From Candidatus Eisenbacteria bacterium (GTDB taxonomy: Bacteria; Eisenbacteria; RBG-16-71-46; SZUA-252), in assembly GCA_005893305.1 (NCBI GenBank), contig VBOZ01000029.1, forward strand, positions 58,229 through 112,376: DNA of 54,148 bases, given 5' to 3'. The notes beneath the pieces were generated by a model, which saw nothing but the letters and a program-made list of their open reading frames with translations, was not told where the DNA came from and did no database searches. This document shows, piece after piece, positions 1 to 10,200 of the stretch (within the stretch, counting starts at the first letter, position 1; every line of letters begins with the position of its first letter). Both the position numbers and the translations under genes were made by a program.

Positions 1-390
1 CTCGGTGCCGCTCAGCATGACACGCTGGCGACGCCTATGAAGATGGCCCTCGTCGCGGCCCGGGCGGCGTTGGAGGAGGACGATTGGGTGGTCGAGCCCT
101 CGCGGGCGGCGGATCAACGATTGAGAACCAGGTGGAAGCCGATCCGCAACTTCATCTTCCGGCGCCTCTCAGGGAATGCGTTCGGCCGTTGCTTCGTTAA
201 CATGCAGCCCCTTCCCGGGGACAGCGTGCTGGTCACCTTTCAAGCAGGCCTGGCCACGAGGCGCGATATCGAGCATAGCCCCGTGAAAGCTCTCGCGGAC
301 GATTCCTACGCAACGGCAGCCCGCGATTGGCAGCGGGCGGTTCGGGAACTCCTGGCCGGCCGTCCGAGAGAGCGTAAGCCGGACCGGTAG
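1..390 (+). CDS. hypothetical protein, 5' end cut by window edge
   Basis: Reading frame 1 is open from the first base to a TAG at 388-390, giving at least 129 residues. The first ATG is at 37, but the upstream codons are open and read like coding sequence, so the true start is probably outside the window. The visible part starts with a helix-prone segment (ALVAARAALEEDDW), followed by a basic stretch and a beta-rich part (FVNMQPLPGDSVLVTFQAG), and ends in a charged helix. No family was recognised. A small periplasmic protein or lipoprotein that lost its signal peptide to the window edge is possible, but that is a guess. About 135 nt separate it from the next gene. Confidence 0.55.
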   Translation, partial: LGAAQHDTLATPMKMALVAARAALEEDDWVVEPSRAADQRLRTRWKPIRNFIFRRLSGNAFGRCFVNMQPLPGDSVLVTFQAGLATRRDIEHSPVKALADDSYATAARDWQRAVRELLAGRPRERKPDR

Positions 391-525
391 GGATCAAGCC
401 CGCCGTGGCCCTCGTGGCCGCCCTCCGTCGTAGTTCCCGCCTTGCCATCGACCCTCCTCGGGCCCAGACTGGCGTGCTGAAACTGGGAAGCTAGCCGTTG
501 TGGGGACCTTTTCAGGGAGGCAAGC

Positions 526-1209
526 ATGGCCGTTCAGATTGGAAACGCGGCTCTTCAGATCGGCAGCGTGGCCCCGGATTTCGAGGCTCAGACGACTGCG
601 GGACCGATCCGCTTCCACGAGTGGATCGGAGATTCGTGGGCGGTGCTTTTCTCGCATCCCAAAGACTTCACCCCGGTTTGCACCACCGAGCTCGGCTACA
701 TGGCCAAGCTCAAGCCCGAATTCGACAAGCGAAACACGAAGGTCATCGGGCTGAGCGTGGATCCCGTGGACAATCACGTGAAGTGGTCGAACGACATCAA
801 GGAGACACAAGGGTTCGCGCCGAATTACCCGATGATCGGCGACACCGATCTGGCCGTCTCCAAGCTCTACGGTATGTTGCCCGCGGACTTGGAGGGGTCA
901 TGCGACGGCAGAACCGCCGCCGATAACCAAACCGTTCGGAACGTGTACGTGATCGGACCCGACAAGAAGATCAAGCTGATGATCGCGTATCCCATGACGA
1001 CCGGACGGAATTTCGATGAGGTCCTGCGCGTCATCGACTCGATGCAGCTGACCGCGAAGCACAAGGTCGCGACCCCGGTGAACTGGAAGCAGGGGGAGGA
1101 CGTGATCATCGCGGGCTCGGTCTCGGACGATGATGCGAAGAAAACGTATCCGCAGGGATGGAAGGCGCCGAGGCCGTATCTCAGGATCGTGCCCCAGCCG
1201 AAGTCTTAG
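526..1209 (+). CDS. 1-Cys peroxiredoxin (Prx6 subfamily)
   Basis: Thiol peroxidase that reduces hydrogen peroxide and organic hydroperoxides in the cytoplasm. The 227-residue length matches the Prx6/AhpC-TSA 1-Cys group. The peroxidatic cysteine is C52 in the DFTPVCTTELG motif, and the conserved Pro-Thr and downstream Arg environment is present. The C-terminal domain (about 165-227), with NWKQGEDVII and the Tyr-Pro-Gly/Gln-Gly-Trp region, is the Prx6-type dimerisation extension. The start is supported by a strong GGGAGG at 515-520, six bases before the ATG. It stands alone and ends 4 nt from the convergent stop of the MerR-TPR gene. No OxyR-like gene is adjacent. Confidence 0.93.
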   Translation: MAVQIGNAALQIGSVAPDFEAQTTAGPIRFHEWIGDSWAVLFSHPKDFTPVCTTELGYMAKLKPEFDKRNTKVIGLSVDPVDNHVKWSNDIKETQGFAPNYPMIGDTDLAVSKLYGMLPADLEGSCDGRTAADNQTVRNVYVIGPDKKIKLMIAYPMTTGRNFDEVLRVIDSMQLTAKHKVATPVNWKQGEDVIIAGSVSDDDAKKTYPQGWKAPRPYLRIVPQPKS

Positions 1210-1213
1210 GAGA

Positions 1214-2101
1214 CTACTCCTGCGACCCGTTTAGCTGGCGGGCGGCCATCAGGTGGCGCACGGCCTCCAGCCGCCGGCCGAGCGATTCCAGCAGCAATCC
1301 AATATTGCAGTGCGCGTCGGCAAAATCGGGATCGCGGAGAATCGCCTGGCGATAGGCGTGGACAGCTTCGTCCCGCCGTCCCACCTCCTCGAGCAGGACG
1401 CCGAGGTTGAAGTGCGGGGTGGGGTCGTCCGGATCGAGCCTCGCTGCCTCACGGTAGTGGGGCTCGGCGCGGCCCAGCTCGCCCGCGATGTGAAGCTGGC
1501 GGCCGAGATTGATGTGCGCGTCGGTCACGCGCGGGTCGATCTCGAGGGCGCGCTGATAGGCCTCGCGTGCCTGCTCGGGCGACGTCGCTTCCAGAGCGCA
1601 GCCGGCCTCGTACCATTGCTCGGCGGTGGGCCCAGGGTCATACGCGGAATCGCCCGGCGCGGCATCTTCACGGCCGACGGCGCCGATGGCGGCCCGCTCC
1701 ACGATCTCGCTGGCCTCGAAGTTGAGGAGAAACTGACCCGAGTCCGGCTGCCAGCGAGAGCCGCCGTCCGAAGCAACTACCTCCTCTCCGTCCGTATGGA
1801 TCGCGATGCTCGTGAGCGGAAGCCCGGCATCGAGCTGCTCGCGGAGAGAAGCCCAGATGCGACGGATCCGCCGCATCGGCACGCCCGATTGGAGGAGTCC
1901 CTTCGTGGTCCGGAGCAGGAGGAGGTCCCGGAAGCCGAACGAGAGGGGACCGACCGGCCCGCGTTGGGGCGCCAGAAATCCGGCGCGGGCCAGGGCGCGC
2001 AGGCGCGCTTCGGGCACTTCGAGGATGCGCGCCGCCTCGCGCAGGGAAAATCGCTGGTCCGACTGAGGCTCCGAGAGGCCGATCTCAGCGTCTACCCTCA
2101 C
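1214..2101 (-). CDS. MerR-type HTH fused to TPR repeats
   Basis: A 295-residue putative DNA-binding regulator. Residues about 16-85 form a MerR-like winged helix (FSLREAARILEVPEARLRAL, then FGFRDLLLLRTTKGLLQSG). Residues about 155-290 hold three to four TPR units with the typical alternation (AREAYQRALEIDPRVTDAHINLG is spread across one unit boundary; NPDP-like turns DPDDPTPHFNLG and DPDFADAHCNIG follow). The start is GTG with GGGGAGG upstream. It lies 25 nt downstream of ku on the same strand and is probably cotranscribed with it. The MerR half lacks the cysteines of metal sensors, so the TPRs probably bind a protein partner. Its target is unknown; control of the ku/ligD region is an inference from position. 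Confidence 0.82.
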   Translation of the reverse strand: MRVDAEIGLSEPQSDQRFSLREAARILEVPEARLRALARAGFLAPQRGPVGPLSFGFRDLLLLRTTKGLLQSGVPMRRIRRIWASLREQLDAGLPLTSIAIHTDGEEVVASDGGSRWQPDSGQFLLNFEASEIVERAAIGAVGREDAAPGDSAYDPGPTAEQWYEAGCALEATSPEQAREAYQRALEIDPRVTDAHINLGRQLHIAGELGRAEPHYREAARLDPDDPTPHFNLGVLLEEVGRRDEAVHAYRQAILRDPDFADAHCNIGLLLESLGRRLEAVRHLMAARQLNGSQE

Positions 2102-2126
2102 CGGTCTGCCTCCCCTGGGTTCCGCG

Positions 2127-3023
2127 TCAGCGCTTGTTCCCCTGGACCCTCTTCTCGCGCGGGGCCGGCTCCGCCTTCTGCCGCGCCCGAGTGGCAGGCT
2201 TCTTCTGGAGGGTAGCCGCCTTCTTGGTGCCGGCGTCTTCAGCTCCCGAGCCGCGCTTGCCGAGGCTCTGCTTGAGAGCCTCCATCAGGTCGATCACCTG
2301 CGCGCGCTGCGCCTGCGGCGCGAGCGACGTCACTTCGCGCCCTTCGACCTTGGATTCGACGACCTGGAGGACGCGGGTCCGATACTCGTCGGAGTACTGC
2401 TCCGGACGGAACTTCTCGCTGGTGAGCTCGCCGACCAGCCGCTCCGCCAGGTCCAGCTCGCCGGGCTTGACCTTGGCGGCATCGCCCTTGTCCACCTCGC
2501 CGAAGTCCCGGATCTCATCGGCAAAGTACATCGTGTGCAGCATCAACCCGTCCTTCGCAGGGCGGATGAGCACCAGATTTTCCTTCCCCCGCATCACGAA
2601 CTTGGCGAGCGCCACACGCTCGGACTTCTGCATGGCGTCGGTGAGCAGCCGGTACGCCTTCTCACCGCCCTTGTCCGGGCCCAGGTAGTAAGTCTTCTCG
2701 AAGTAGATCGGATCCACCTCGGCTAGCGGGACGAACTCCGCGATGTCGATCATCTTGTTTGTTTCTTCCTCGAGCGCCTTGAGCTCCTCTTCCGTGAATT
2801 GCACGTACTGGTCCTTAGCGAACTCGTAGCCCTTGACCAGCGCGCCTCGCTCGACGACCTCGTTGCAGGTGGGGCAGATCAGCTGCTGGCGGATGCGTCC
2901 GCCGCACTTCTGGTGGAGCTGGTTGAACGAAACGCCGGCCGAGGTGGCGGCCGAGTACATCTTGATCGGGATCGAAACCAGGCCGAAGGAGATCGTCCCC
3001 GACCCGATGGAGTGCAGCGGCAT
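2127..3023 (-). CDS. ku: Ku DNA end-binding protein (bacterial NHEJ)
   Basis: Homodimeric ring protein that binds double-strand break ends and recruits LigD. The 298-residue length is typical. The N-terminus (MPLHSIGSGTISFGLVSIPI) is the classic bacterial Ku start; the beta-barrel core and the RPEQYSDEY segment follow. The C-terminal 50 residues form a Lys/Arg-rich tail (KKAATLQKKPATRARQ) of the type implicated in DNA threading and LigD contact. The start is supported by GGAGGG 6-7 bases upstream. It is divergent from ligD across 108 bp and is followed by the MerR-TPR gene. Confidence 0.97.
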   Translation of the reverse strand: MPLHSIGSGTISFGLVSIPIKMYSAATSAGVSFNQLHQKCGGRIRQQLICPTCNEVVERGALVKGYEFAKDQYVQFTEEELKALEEETNKMIDIAEFVPLAEVDPIYFEKTYYLGPDKGGEKAYRLLTDAMQKSERVALAKFVMRGKENLVLIRPAKDGLMLHTMYFADEIRDFGEVDKGDAAKVKPGELDLAERLVGELTSEKFRPEQYSDEYRTRVLQVVESKVEGREVTSLAPQAQRAQVIDLMEALKQSLGKRGSGAEDAGTKKAATLQKKPATRARQKAEPAPREKRVQGNKR

Positions 3024-3056
3024 TTTATATCCCTCCAGATGGGGCAGTAGCGCCTA

Positions 3057-3085
3057 ACGCTAGCACCGTGCTTTACTTTGCTCAA
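3057..3085 (-). promoter_or_regulatory. possible sigma70-type promoter for ku
   Basis: On the minus strand TTGAGC (3085-3080) is followed after 17 bp by TAGCGT (3062-3057), about 27 nt before the ku start region. Spacing is ideal but the -10 match is weak. It lies inside the 108-bp divergent ku/ligD intergenic region, the only place such a promoter could be. No equally good match was seen for ligD. Confidence 0.3.
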
Positions 3086-3131
3086 CGCCTTATCCATCGG
3101 CCGATAAACCTTGGAACGTTAACCAGCCCCC

Positions 3132-5861
3132 ATGTCGCCCCGCACCGGCGCTCCCGGTAAGTCTCGCCCCAGCAAGCCAAAAACCGGCGCCCTGAAGCCG
3201 AAAGCCCGCGGTGCCGCGAAGCCAAAGGCGTCCCCGACGCCGAAGCCCAAAGCCCCTCCAGCGCCTGCCCCGCTCGAGACCTATCGCCGCAAGCGGGACC
3301 CCGGCCGCACGACGGAGCCGTTCGGTGGCGTCTCGGCCGCCCGCGCTCCTTCCGTCGCGACGTCCGGCGGCCAAGCTTCGCGATTCGTCGTGCAGCAACA
3401 CTGGGCGCGCAACATGCATTTCGATCTGCGGCTCGAGTTGGAGGGGGTGCTGAAGAGCTGGGCGGTGCCGAAGGGACCCTCGCTCCGCGCGGAGGAGAAA
3501 AGGCTCGCGGTGCACGTCGAGGACCACCCGATCGAATACGCGAACTTCGAGGGGGTGATCCCGGCCGGGAACTACGGCGCGGGCTCGGTGATCGTCTGGG
3601 ACCGCGGCGGCTACGGCTCGTTCAAGCCCGAGGACATCCGCGAGCAATACGCGCGCGGGAAGCTCGAGCTGGAGCTGTTCGGTCACAAGCTCGGCGGGCG
3701 CTGGACGCTCGTTCGCATGAGCAAGAGCGAGAAGGACTGGCTGCTGCTGAAGAAGGCCGATAGCGCGGCCTCGGAGCAGGACGTGCTCGAGCGTTGGCCG
3801 CGCTCGGTGATCTCGGGCCTCACCGTCCAGGAGATGCGCGACGTGCCCGGCTGGACCGCCGCCCTGCGCGCCCGCGTCGACTCCCTGAAGGCCCCGCGCG
3901 GAGACCTGCGCGCCGACAAGGTTCAGCACATGCTGGCCACGTCGGCCGAGAAGCCCTTCTCGAGGGCGGGCTGGGTGTTCGAGATCAAGTACGACGGCGT
4001 GCGCGTGATCGCCGAGCGCCGCGGCGAGGAAGTGCGGATGCTCGGCCGGAGCGGCGAAGATATCACCGCGCGGTACCCCGAGATCGCCGCGGCGCTCCAT
4101 GGGCTCACCGCGGAACACTTCGTGGTGGACGGCGAGATCGTGGCGTACGACGCGTCGGGTCGCCCGAGCTTCGGCCGTCTACAGAAGCGCATGCTGCTCT
4201 CGCGCCCGCACGACATCGCCGCTGCGATGGCGCGGGTTCCGGTGCGCGCGGTCTTCTTCGACTGCTTGGCGCTCGAGGGCCACGACCTGCGCAAGCTCCG
4301 GCTCCTCGACCGGAAGGAATGCCTCGCCCGCATCCTGCCGCCCGCCGGCATCGTCCAGGCGAGCGACCACATCGCGGAGCACGGCGAGGCGTTTTTCAAT
4401 GCCGCATCCGAGATGGGGCTCGAGGGGATGATCGCGAAGCGCGCCGACAGCGCCTATACGGGCAAGCGATCGTCCGACTGGGTCAAGATCAAGTGCCAGC
4501 GCCGGCAGGAGTTCGTGATCGGCGGCTATGCCGAGCCGCGCGGCGGCGACCGGCATTTCGGCGCGTTGCACGTCGGCGTCTACGAAGGCGATCAGCTCCG
4601 GCACGTGACGCGCGTCGGGAGCGGCTTCGACGGGGCCATGCAAGACCATGTGTGGCAGCTTCTCCAGCCGCTGGCCCGCGCGGAGTCGCCCTTCGGCACG
4701 ACGGGGCCGACCGGTCGCGGCAATCACTGGGTGGAGCCGAAGCTGGTGTGCGAAGTGCGCTTCACCGAGTGGACCGCGGACGGGGGCGTGCGCCATCCGA
4801 TATTCATCGGGCTGCGTACCGACCGGAAGCCCGAGGAGATCCGGCGCGAGGGCGGGCCGGAGAGCGACGCCGCTCCGGAGCCGGACGATGCTGACTCCGG
4901 GACCGGCCCAGGCTCCTCCGCCGGTCCGCCGAGTGCGCCGACGCCGGCCGCCGAGCCGCGCGAGGTCCGCCTCTCCAATCTGCGCAAGGCGTTCTGGCCG
5001 GACGAGGGCTACACCAAGGGCGACCTCGTCGCCTACTACGACACGATCGCCCCGCTCATGTTGCCCTATCTGCGCGATCGGCCCGTGGTGCTCACCCGGT
5101 ACCCGGACGGCATCAAAGGGAAGTCGTTCTTCCAGAAGGACGCCCCGGTGTTTGTCCCCGACTGGATGCGCATCGAATTGGTCTACTCCAAGGACTCCGA
5201 TCGCGACATCCGCTTCTTCGTCCTCGACGATGAAGAGTCGCTCCGGTATGTGGCGAACCTGGGCACGATTCCAATCCACATGTGGAGCGCCCGGTCCGGC
5301 TCGCTCGAGCGCCCCGACTGGCTGGTGCTCGACCTCGATCCCAAGGGTGCGCCCTTCTCGCACGTCGTCGAGATCGCGCGAAGCCTGCATCGGCTGCTGG
5401 AAGAGCTGGAGCTGCCGAGCTACCCGAAGACATCGGGCCAGGCCGGGCTCCACATCCTGATCCCGCTGGGCCGGCGCTACACGCACGAGGAGTGCAAGAC
5501 CTTCGCGCGCGTGCTTGCGTCGCTGGCGTTGGAGGCGAATCCCGAGATCGCCACGCTCGCGCGTCCTCTCCATGCACGCGGCGGCAAGGTCTACGTCGAC
5601 TGGGGGCAGAACGGGCACGGCATCACCATCGTCGCGCCCTTCTCGCTCCGGCCCATCCCGGGCGCGCCGGCGTCGTGTCCGCTCCAGTGGAGCGAGGTGA
5701 ACGGGAAGCTCGACCCCGCGAAATTCACGATCCGGACGCTGCCCAAGCGGTTCGAGAAGATGGAAGACCCGCTCGCGGGCGTGATGGGGAAAGGGGTCAA
5801 CATCGGCGTCGCGATCGCGGCGATCGAGGAGCGATTGAAGCGCAAGGCGAAGCGGAAATGA
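3132..5861 (+). CDS. ligD: multifunctional DNA ligase D (PE-LIG-POL)
   Basis: ATP-dependent NHEJ ligase of 909 residues with all three activities. A basic, Pro/Lys-rich tail (1-60) precedes the 3'-phosphoesterase domain (about 84-230; FVVQQHWARNMHFDLRLE carries the metal/catalytic His and Asp). The ligase domain (about 265-575) has its AMP-accepting lysine at K286 in EIKYDG and the nucleotidyltransferase motifs EGMIAKR and DWVKIK. An acidic/Pro-rich linker (about 572-608) leads to the AEP-type polymerase/primase domain (609-909), with metal-binding aspartates D734 and D736 in LDLDP. The order is as in Pseudomonas LigD. No clear ribosome-binding site precedes the ATG. It overlaps the next gene by 4 nt (ATGA), so it probably opens a longer operon. 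Confidence 0.97.
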   Translation: MSPRTGAPGKSRPSKPKTGALKPKARGAAKPKASPTPKPKAPPAPAPLETYRRKRDPGRTTEPFGGVSAARAPSVATSGGQASRFVVQQHWARNMHFDLRLELEGVLKSWAVPKGPSLRAEEKRLAVHVEDHPIEYANFEGVIPAGNYGAGSVIVWDRGGYGSFKPEDIREQYARGKLELELFGHKLGGRWTLVRMSKSEKDWLLLKKADSAASEQDVLERWPRSVISGLTVQEMRDVPGWTAALRARVDSLKAPRGDLRADKVQHMLATSAEKPFSRAGWVFEIKYDGVRVIAERRGEEVRMLGRSGEDITARYPEIAAALHGLTAEHFVVDGEIVAYDASGRPSFGRLQKRMLLSRPHDIAAAMARVPVRAVFFDCLALEGHDLRKLRLLDRKECLARILPPAGIVQASDHIAEHGEAFFNAASEMGLEGMIAKRADSAYTGKRSSDWVKIKCQRRQEFVIGGYAEPRGGDRHFGALHVGVYEGDQLRHVTRVGSGFDGAMQDHVWQLLQPLARAESPFGTTGPTGRGNHWVEPKLVCEVRFTEWTADGGVRHPIFIGLRTDRKPEEIRREGGPESDAAPEPDDADSGTGPGSSAGPPSAPTPAAEPREVRLSNLRKAFWPDEGYTKGDLVAYYDTIAPLMLPYLRDRPVVLTRYPDGIKGKSFFQKDAPVFVPDWMRIELVYSKDSDRDIRFFVLDDEESLRYVANLGTIPIHMWSARSGSLERPDWLVLDLDPKGAPFSHVVEIARSLHRLLEELELPSYPKTSGQAGLHILIPLGRRYTHEECKTFARVLASLALEANPEIATLARPLHARGGKVYVDWGQNGHGITIVAPFSLRPIPGAPASCPLQWSEVNGKLDPAKFTIRTLPKRFEKMEDPLAGVMGKGVNIGVAIAAIEERLKRKAKRK

Positions 5862-6556
5862 CGAAGGCCGCGCATCCCAGGAGCGCCGAGCCCGTCGGCG
5901 GCGCCATCCGCGTATCCGGAGGCATCGATGTCTCGACGCTGCTGCTCCAGCCAGCGCGGCAGACCGCCCTCTATGTGCTCGCCCACGGCGCGGGCGCCGG
6001 AATGCGGCACCCGTTCATGGAATCGATCGCGCAGCGCCTCGCCGCGCATGGAATCGGCACCCTGCGCTATCAGTTCCCCTACACGGAGCAGGGAAGCCGG
6101 CGGCCCGATCCCGAGCCGCTGCTGCTCGCCACCGTCCGCGCCGCGGTCGCGGCGGGGCGCGAGGCGGCGGGCACCCTCCCGCTCCTGGCCGGCGGCAAGT
6201 CGATGGGCGGACGCATGACTTCGCGGGCCGCCGCATCCGAGGCGCTTCCCGGAGTCGCGGGGGTAGTCTTTCTCGGGTTCCCGCTCCACCCGGCTGGGCA
6301 GCCCGGCGTCTCGCGCGCCGAGCACCTCGCGCGGGTCGACATTCCGATGCTGTTTCTCCAGGGAACCCGCGATACGCTTGCCGACCTCACGCTGCTGGGG
6401 CCGGTCGTCGAGCGACTGGGGGACCGCGCCACCCTGCGCGTGATCGAGCAGGCCGACCACTCGTTCCACGTCTTGAAGCGCAGCGGTCGGACCGATGAGC
6501 AGGTGTTGGACGAGCTGGCCATAGCGACGGCCGAATGGCGGGAGAGCCTGACGTGA
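5858..6556 (+). CDS. alpha/beta-hydrolase, KANL3/Tex30-type
   Basis: A 232-residue predicted serine hydrolase. The ATG at 5858 overlaps the ligD stop (ATGA), which fixes the start although the frame stays open far upstream. The oxyanion/HG segment is YVLAHGAGAGMRHPF, the nucleophile elbow is GGKSMGGRM (Ser near residue 110), an acid candidate is in FLQGTRDTLAD, and the catalytic His is in QADHSFHVLK. This pattern matches the dienelactone-hydrolase-like KANL3/Tex30 group. No signal peptide is visible. Its location between ligD and the DUF72 gene suggests a role linked to the repair operon, but no substrate can be named. Confidence 0.88.
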   Translation: MTKAAHPRSAEPVGGAIRVSGGIDVSTLLLQPARQTALYVLAHGAGAGMRHPFMESIAQRLAAHGIGTLRYQFPYTEQGSRRPDPEPLLLATVRAAVAAGREAAGTLPLLAGGKSMGGRMTSRAAASEALPGVAGVVFLGFPLHPAGQPGVSRAEHLARVDIPMLFLQGTRDTLADLTLLGPVVERLGDRATLRVIEQADHSFHVLKRSGRTDEQVLDELAIATAEWRESLT

Positions 6557-7260
6557 GCGTTGACGTGCGGATCGGTACCAGCGGCTACTCCTATGCCGAG
6601 TGGAAGGGGAACTTCTACCCCGAGAAGATGGCCGCGAAGGACATGCTGCGCTTCTACGCCGAGCGCTTTCCCACGGTCGAGATCAACAACACCTTCTACC
6701 GGATGCCGAAAGAGGCGTTGCTTGCGGGCTGGGCCGAGCAGGTGCCGGAGAGCTTCACGTTCGTGATCAAGGCATCCAAGCGGATCACGCACGACAAGCG
6801 GCTCAAGGAGTGCGGCGAGCTGCTCGCGTATCTCTTCGGGGTCACGTCGACGCTGGGCTCGCGGCTCGGGCCGCTCCTGTTTCAGCTTCCCCCGAACTTC
6901 AAGAAGGACGTGCCGCGTCTCAAGAGCTTCTTCGAGGAGATGCCCGAGCGCCGGCGCGTGGCGGTCGAGTTCCGGCATGCATCCTGGTTCGATGACGAGG
7001 TCTACGAGACCCTGCGCGGCCAGCGCGCCGCGCTCTGCGTGGCGGACACGGGGGAAGAGCCCGCCGCCCCGCTCGTCGCTACCACCGATTGGGGGTATCT
7101 TCGCCTGCGGCGCGAGGACTTCAGCGACAAGGATCTGCGCGACTGGGCCCGGCGTATCCGCGAGCAGCCGTGGGGCGACGCGTACGTGTTCCTGAAGCAC
7201 GAGGAAGAGGGGAAGGGCCCGAAGCTCGCGGCCCGGCTGACGGAGTTCTGCCGCGGGTAG
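6553..7260 (+). CDS. DUF72 domain protein (YecE-like TIM barrel)
   Basis: A 235-residue DUF72 protein, recognisable by the start VRIGTSGYSYAEWKG, the FPTVEINNTFYRMP motif, PLLFQLPPNFKKD and VEFRHASWF. DUF72 proteins adopt a TIM-barrel fold related to endonuclease IV-like enzymes, but their reaction is not established. I chose the GTG at 6553 because it forms a GTGA overlap with the upstream stop and has GGGAGAG about 7 nt before it. An in-frame ATG at 6535 would add six residues but has no ribosome-binding site. Together with its neighbours it forms a tightly packed run. Confidence 0.92.
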   Translation: MSVDVRIGTSGYSYAEWKGNFYPEKMAAKDMLRFYAERFPTVEINNTFYRMPKEALLAGWAEQVPESFTFVIKASKRITHDKRLKECGELLAYLFGVTSTLGSRLGPLLFQLPPNFKKDVPRLKSFFEEMPERRRVAVEFRHASWFDDEVYETLRGQRAALCVADTGEEPAAPLVATTDWGYLRLRREDFSDKDLRDWARRIREQPWGDAYVFLKHEEEGKGPKLAARLTEFCRG

Positions 7261-7293
7261 GGTGGCCCGCGGAGATCGAGGCATGGACGCGCG

Positions 7294-10200
7294 GTGAAGC
7301 TCGAGACCGGCACCCTGAGGCTTTCGGCCACCGACCTCGCGAACCACCTCGCCTGCCGCCACCTGACCGGCCTGGATCGAGGTGTCGCCGAGGGCCGGTG
7401 GAAGCCGCCGGATTGGTTCAGGCCCGAGGCAGCCCTGCTCCGCGAGCGGGGCCTCGAGCACGAGCGCGCGTACCTCGCTCACCTCGAGCGGCAGGGACGG
7501 CGGATCACGCGCGTCGACGAGGAGATCGAAGGCCGGCGCGCGCTCGAGCTGACGGTCGCCGCGATGTACGCGGGAGCCGAGGTGATCGCGCAGGCGACGC
7601 TGGCGGTCGGGCGCTGGCTCGGACGGGCCGACATCCTGCTTCGCGTGGAGCGCCCGAGCGGGCTCGGCGCGTGGTCCTACGAGGCGCTCGACACGAAGCT
7701 GGCGCGTGAGACGAAGGCCGGCGCCGTCCTCCAGCTCTGCCTCTATTCGGAGCTCTTGGGCGAGATCCAGGGAGTCGTGCCGGAGCGCATGCACGTGGTG
7801 CCGCGGCGGCCCGACTTCCCGCTCGACACCTACCGCGTCGAGGATTACCTCGCCTACTACCGCCTCGTGCGCCGCCGCCTCGAAGCCGCGGTCGACGCGG
7901 TCGAGGGGAACGGCGCCACCACCTATCCCGATCCGGTGCCGCACTGCGAAATCTGCCGCTGGTGGCCGCGATGCGATCGGCAAAGGCGCGCCGACGACCA
8001 TCTCTCGCTCGTGGCCGGGCTCTCGCGCCTTCAGGCGCGCGAGCTCAAATCCCGCGAGGTCACGACGCTCGCGGCACTCGCGGCGGAGCCGTTGCCCATT
8101 CGCTGGAAGCCGGCCCGCGGCGCCAAGGACGGCTACGGCCGCGTTCGGGAGCAGGCGCGCATCCAGCTCACCGGCCGGACCGAGCACCGACATCTGCACG
8201 AGCTCCTTCCCATAGCGCCGGGACGCGGGCTCGCCTGCCTGCCCGCTCCCTCGCCGGGCGACCTGTTCCTCGACCTCGAGGCCGATCCCTACGTCGACGA
8301 GGGCGGGCTTGAGTACCTCTTTGGTTGGGCTGTCGCGGACGATCCTCCGCCCGGGACGCTGGAGCTGGAAGTGCGTCCGCCCGTCTACCACAGCCGCTGG
8401 GCGCTCGACCGGGCGGCCGAGCGCCGCGGCTTCGAGACGCTGATGGACGCGATCATGGGTCGCTGGGCGCTCGACCCGAACATGCACGTCTATCACTACG
8501 GCGGGTACGAGACGGGGGCGATCAAGCGGTTGATGGGCCGACACGCCATGCGCGAGGCCGAAGTCGATCGCCTGCTGCGGGCGGGGCGCTTCGTGGATCT
8601 GCACGCCCTCGTGAAGCAGTCGTTGCGTGCGAGTGTCGAGGAATACTCCATCAAGAAGCTCGAGGCGTTCTACGGTTTCGAGCGCAAGCAGCCGCTCGAG
8701 GAAGCCGGCGCCGCCCTGCGCGTGATTCAGGGGAGCTTGGAGCTGGGCACGGCGGTCGCCGCGGAAGACGAGAGCGCGCGCATCGTGGAAGCCTACAACC
8801 GCGAGGACTGCCTTTCGGCTCGCGCCTTGCGCGACTGGCTCGAGGTCCTGCGCGCCGGCGCGGAGGCCGGCGGCGTCGAGATTCCGCGGCCGGCCGAGGA
8901 ATCCGGCGACCCGAACGAGGCGATCGGCGATCGGGAGCGCCGCACGCTCGAGCTGGCGGGGCGACTCCTGGCCGGAGTACCTGTGGAGGCCGAGGAGCGT
9001 TCCGAGGAGCAGCAGGCGGTATGGCTTCTCGCCCACATGCTCGACTTTCATCGGCGCGAGGAGAAGGCGCCGTGGTGGGAGTACTACCGCCTGCGCGAGC
9101 TGCCGGACGAGGAGCTGCTCGACGAGACGTCGGCGCTCGCGGGACTCGAATTCGCCGAGCATCTCCCGGCGAGCGGCCGTACCGCGGTGGATCGATACCG
9201 TTTCCAGGCCCAGGAGACGAGGATCCGAGAAGGCGACAAGCTCCACCTGCCGCTCCCGGACGGGCGCCGGTTCGGCGAGGTGGAGAGGATCGATTTCGCG
9301 GCGCGCACGCTCGACGTGAAGAAGAACGCTGTGTGCGCCGCGCATCACCCGGCCAGCGTCTTCGCGCACGATACCAGGGCATCGAAGGTGCAGGCGGATT
9401 CGCTCCTGCGACTCGGCGACTGGGTGGCCGCGCACGGCATCGACGCGCCCGGCGAGTACCGGGCCGCGCGCGACCTGCTGCTCCGGCGCACGCCGCGGCT
9501 TACCGTTCCAGTGAAAGGGCCGCTCGAAATGCCTGGGGAAGGAGGCGTGCGCGCGGCGCGCCGGCTCGCGCTTCTTCTGGATCGCGGCACCCTCGCCGTT
9601 CAGGGTCCGCCCGGATCGGGCAAGACCTTTACCGGAGCCCGCATGATCTGCGACCTCGTCCGGGCGGGGAAACGGGTGGGAGTCTGCGCGGTGAGCCACA
9701 AGGTGATCGTGAATCTCTTGAAGGAGGTCGTGAAAGCCGCCGAGGAGGAGAACGTTTATGCCCCCTGTCTCCGCAAGGCGGAGGAGGATGCCGTAGGCGA
9801 ACCCGGCATCGCGGTGACCGACGACAACGTCGCCGTTCTGGCCGCGCTTCGGACCGGCCAGGCTCGCGTCGCCGGCGGCACCGCGTGGCTGTGGGGCAGG
9901 AAAGAGTATTCCGAGTCCGTGGATGTCCTGTTCGTGGACGAGGCCGGGCAGATGTCCCTTGCGAACGTGCTCGCGATCGCCCCGTGCGCGAAGAGCCTGG
10001 TTCTGCTCGGCGATCCGCAGCAGCTCGAGCAGCCGATCCAGGGCTCTCATCCCGAAGGCACCGCGGTCTCGGCGCTCGAGCACGTCTTGGATGGCGCCCA
10101 GACGATCGCGGACGACCGCGGGCTCTTCCTCGAGGAGACCTGGCGGCTCCCGCCCGCCATATGCGGGCTCACGTCCGAGCTCTTTTACGAGCGACGGCTG

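Noticed and set aside
4179-5618. 479-codon minus-strand frame inside ligD
   Set aside because: Antisense shadow of the ligase/polymerase domains; low-complexity translation and no ribosome-binding site.
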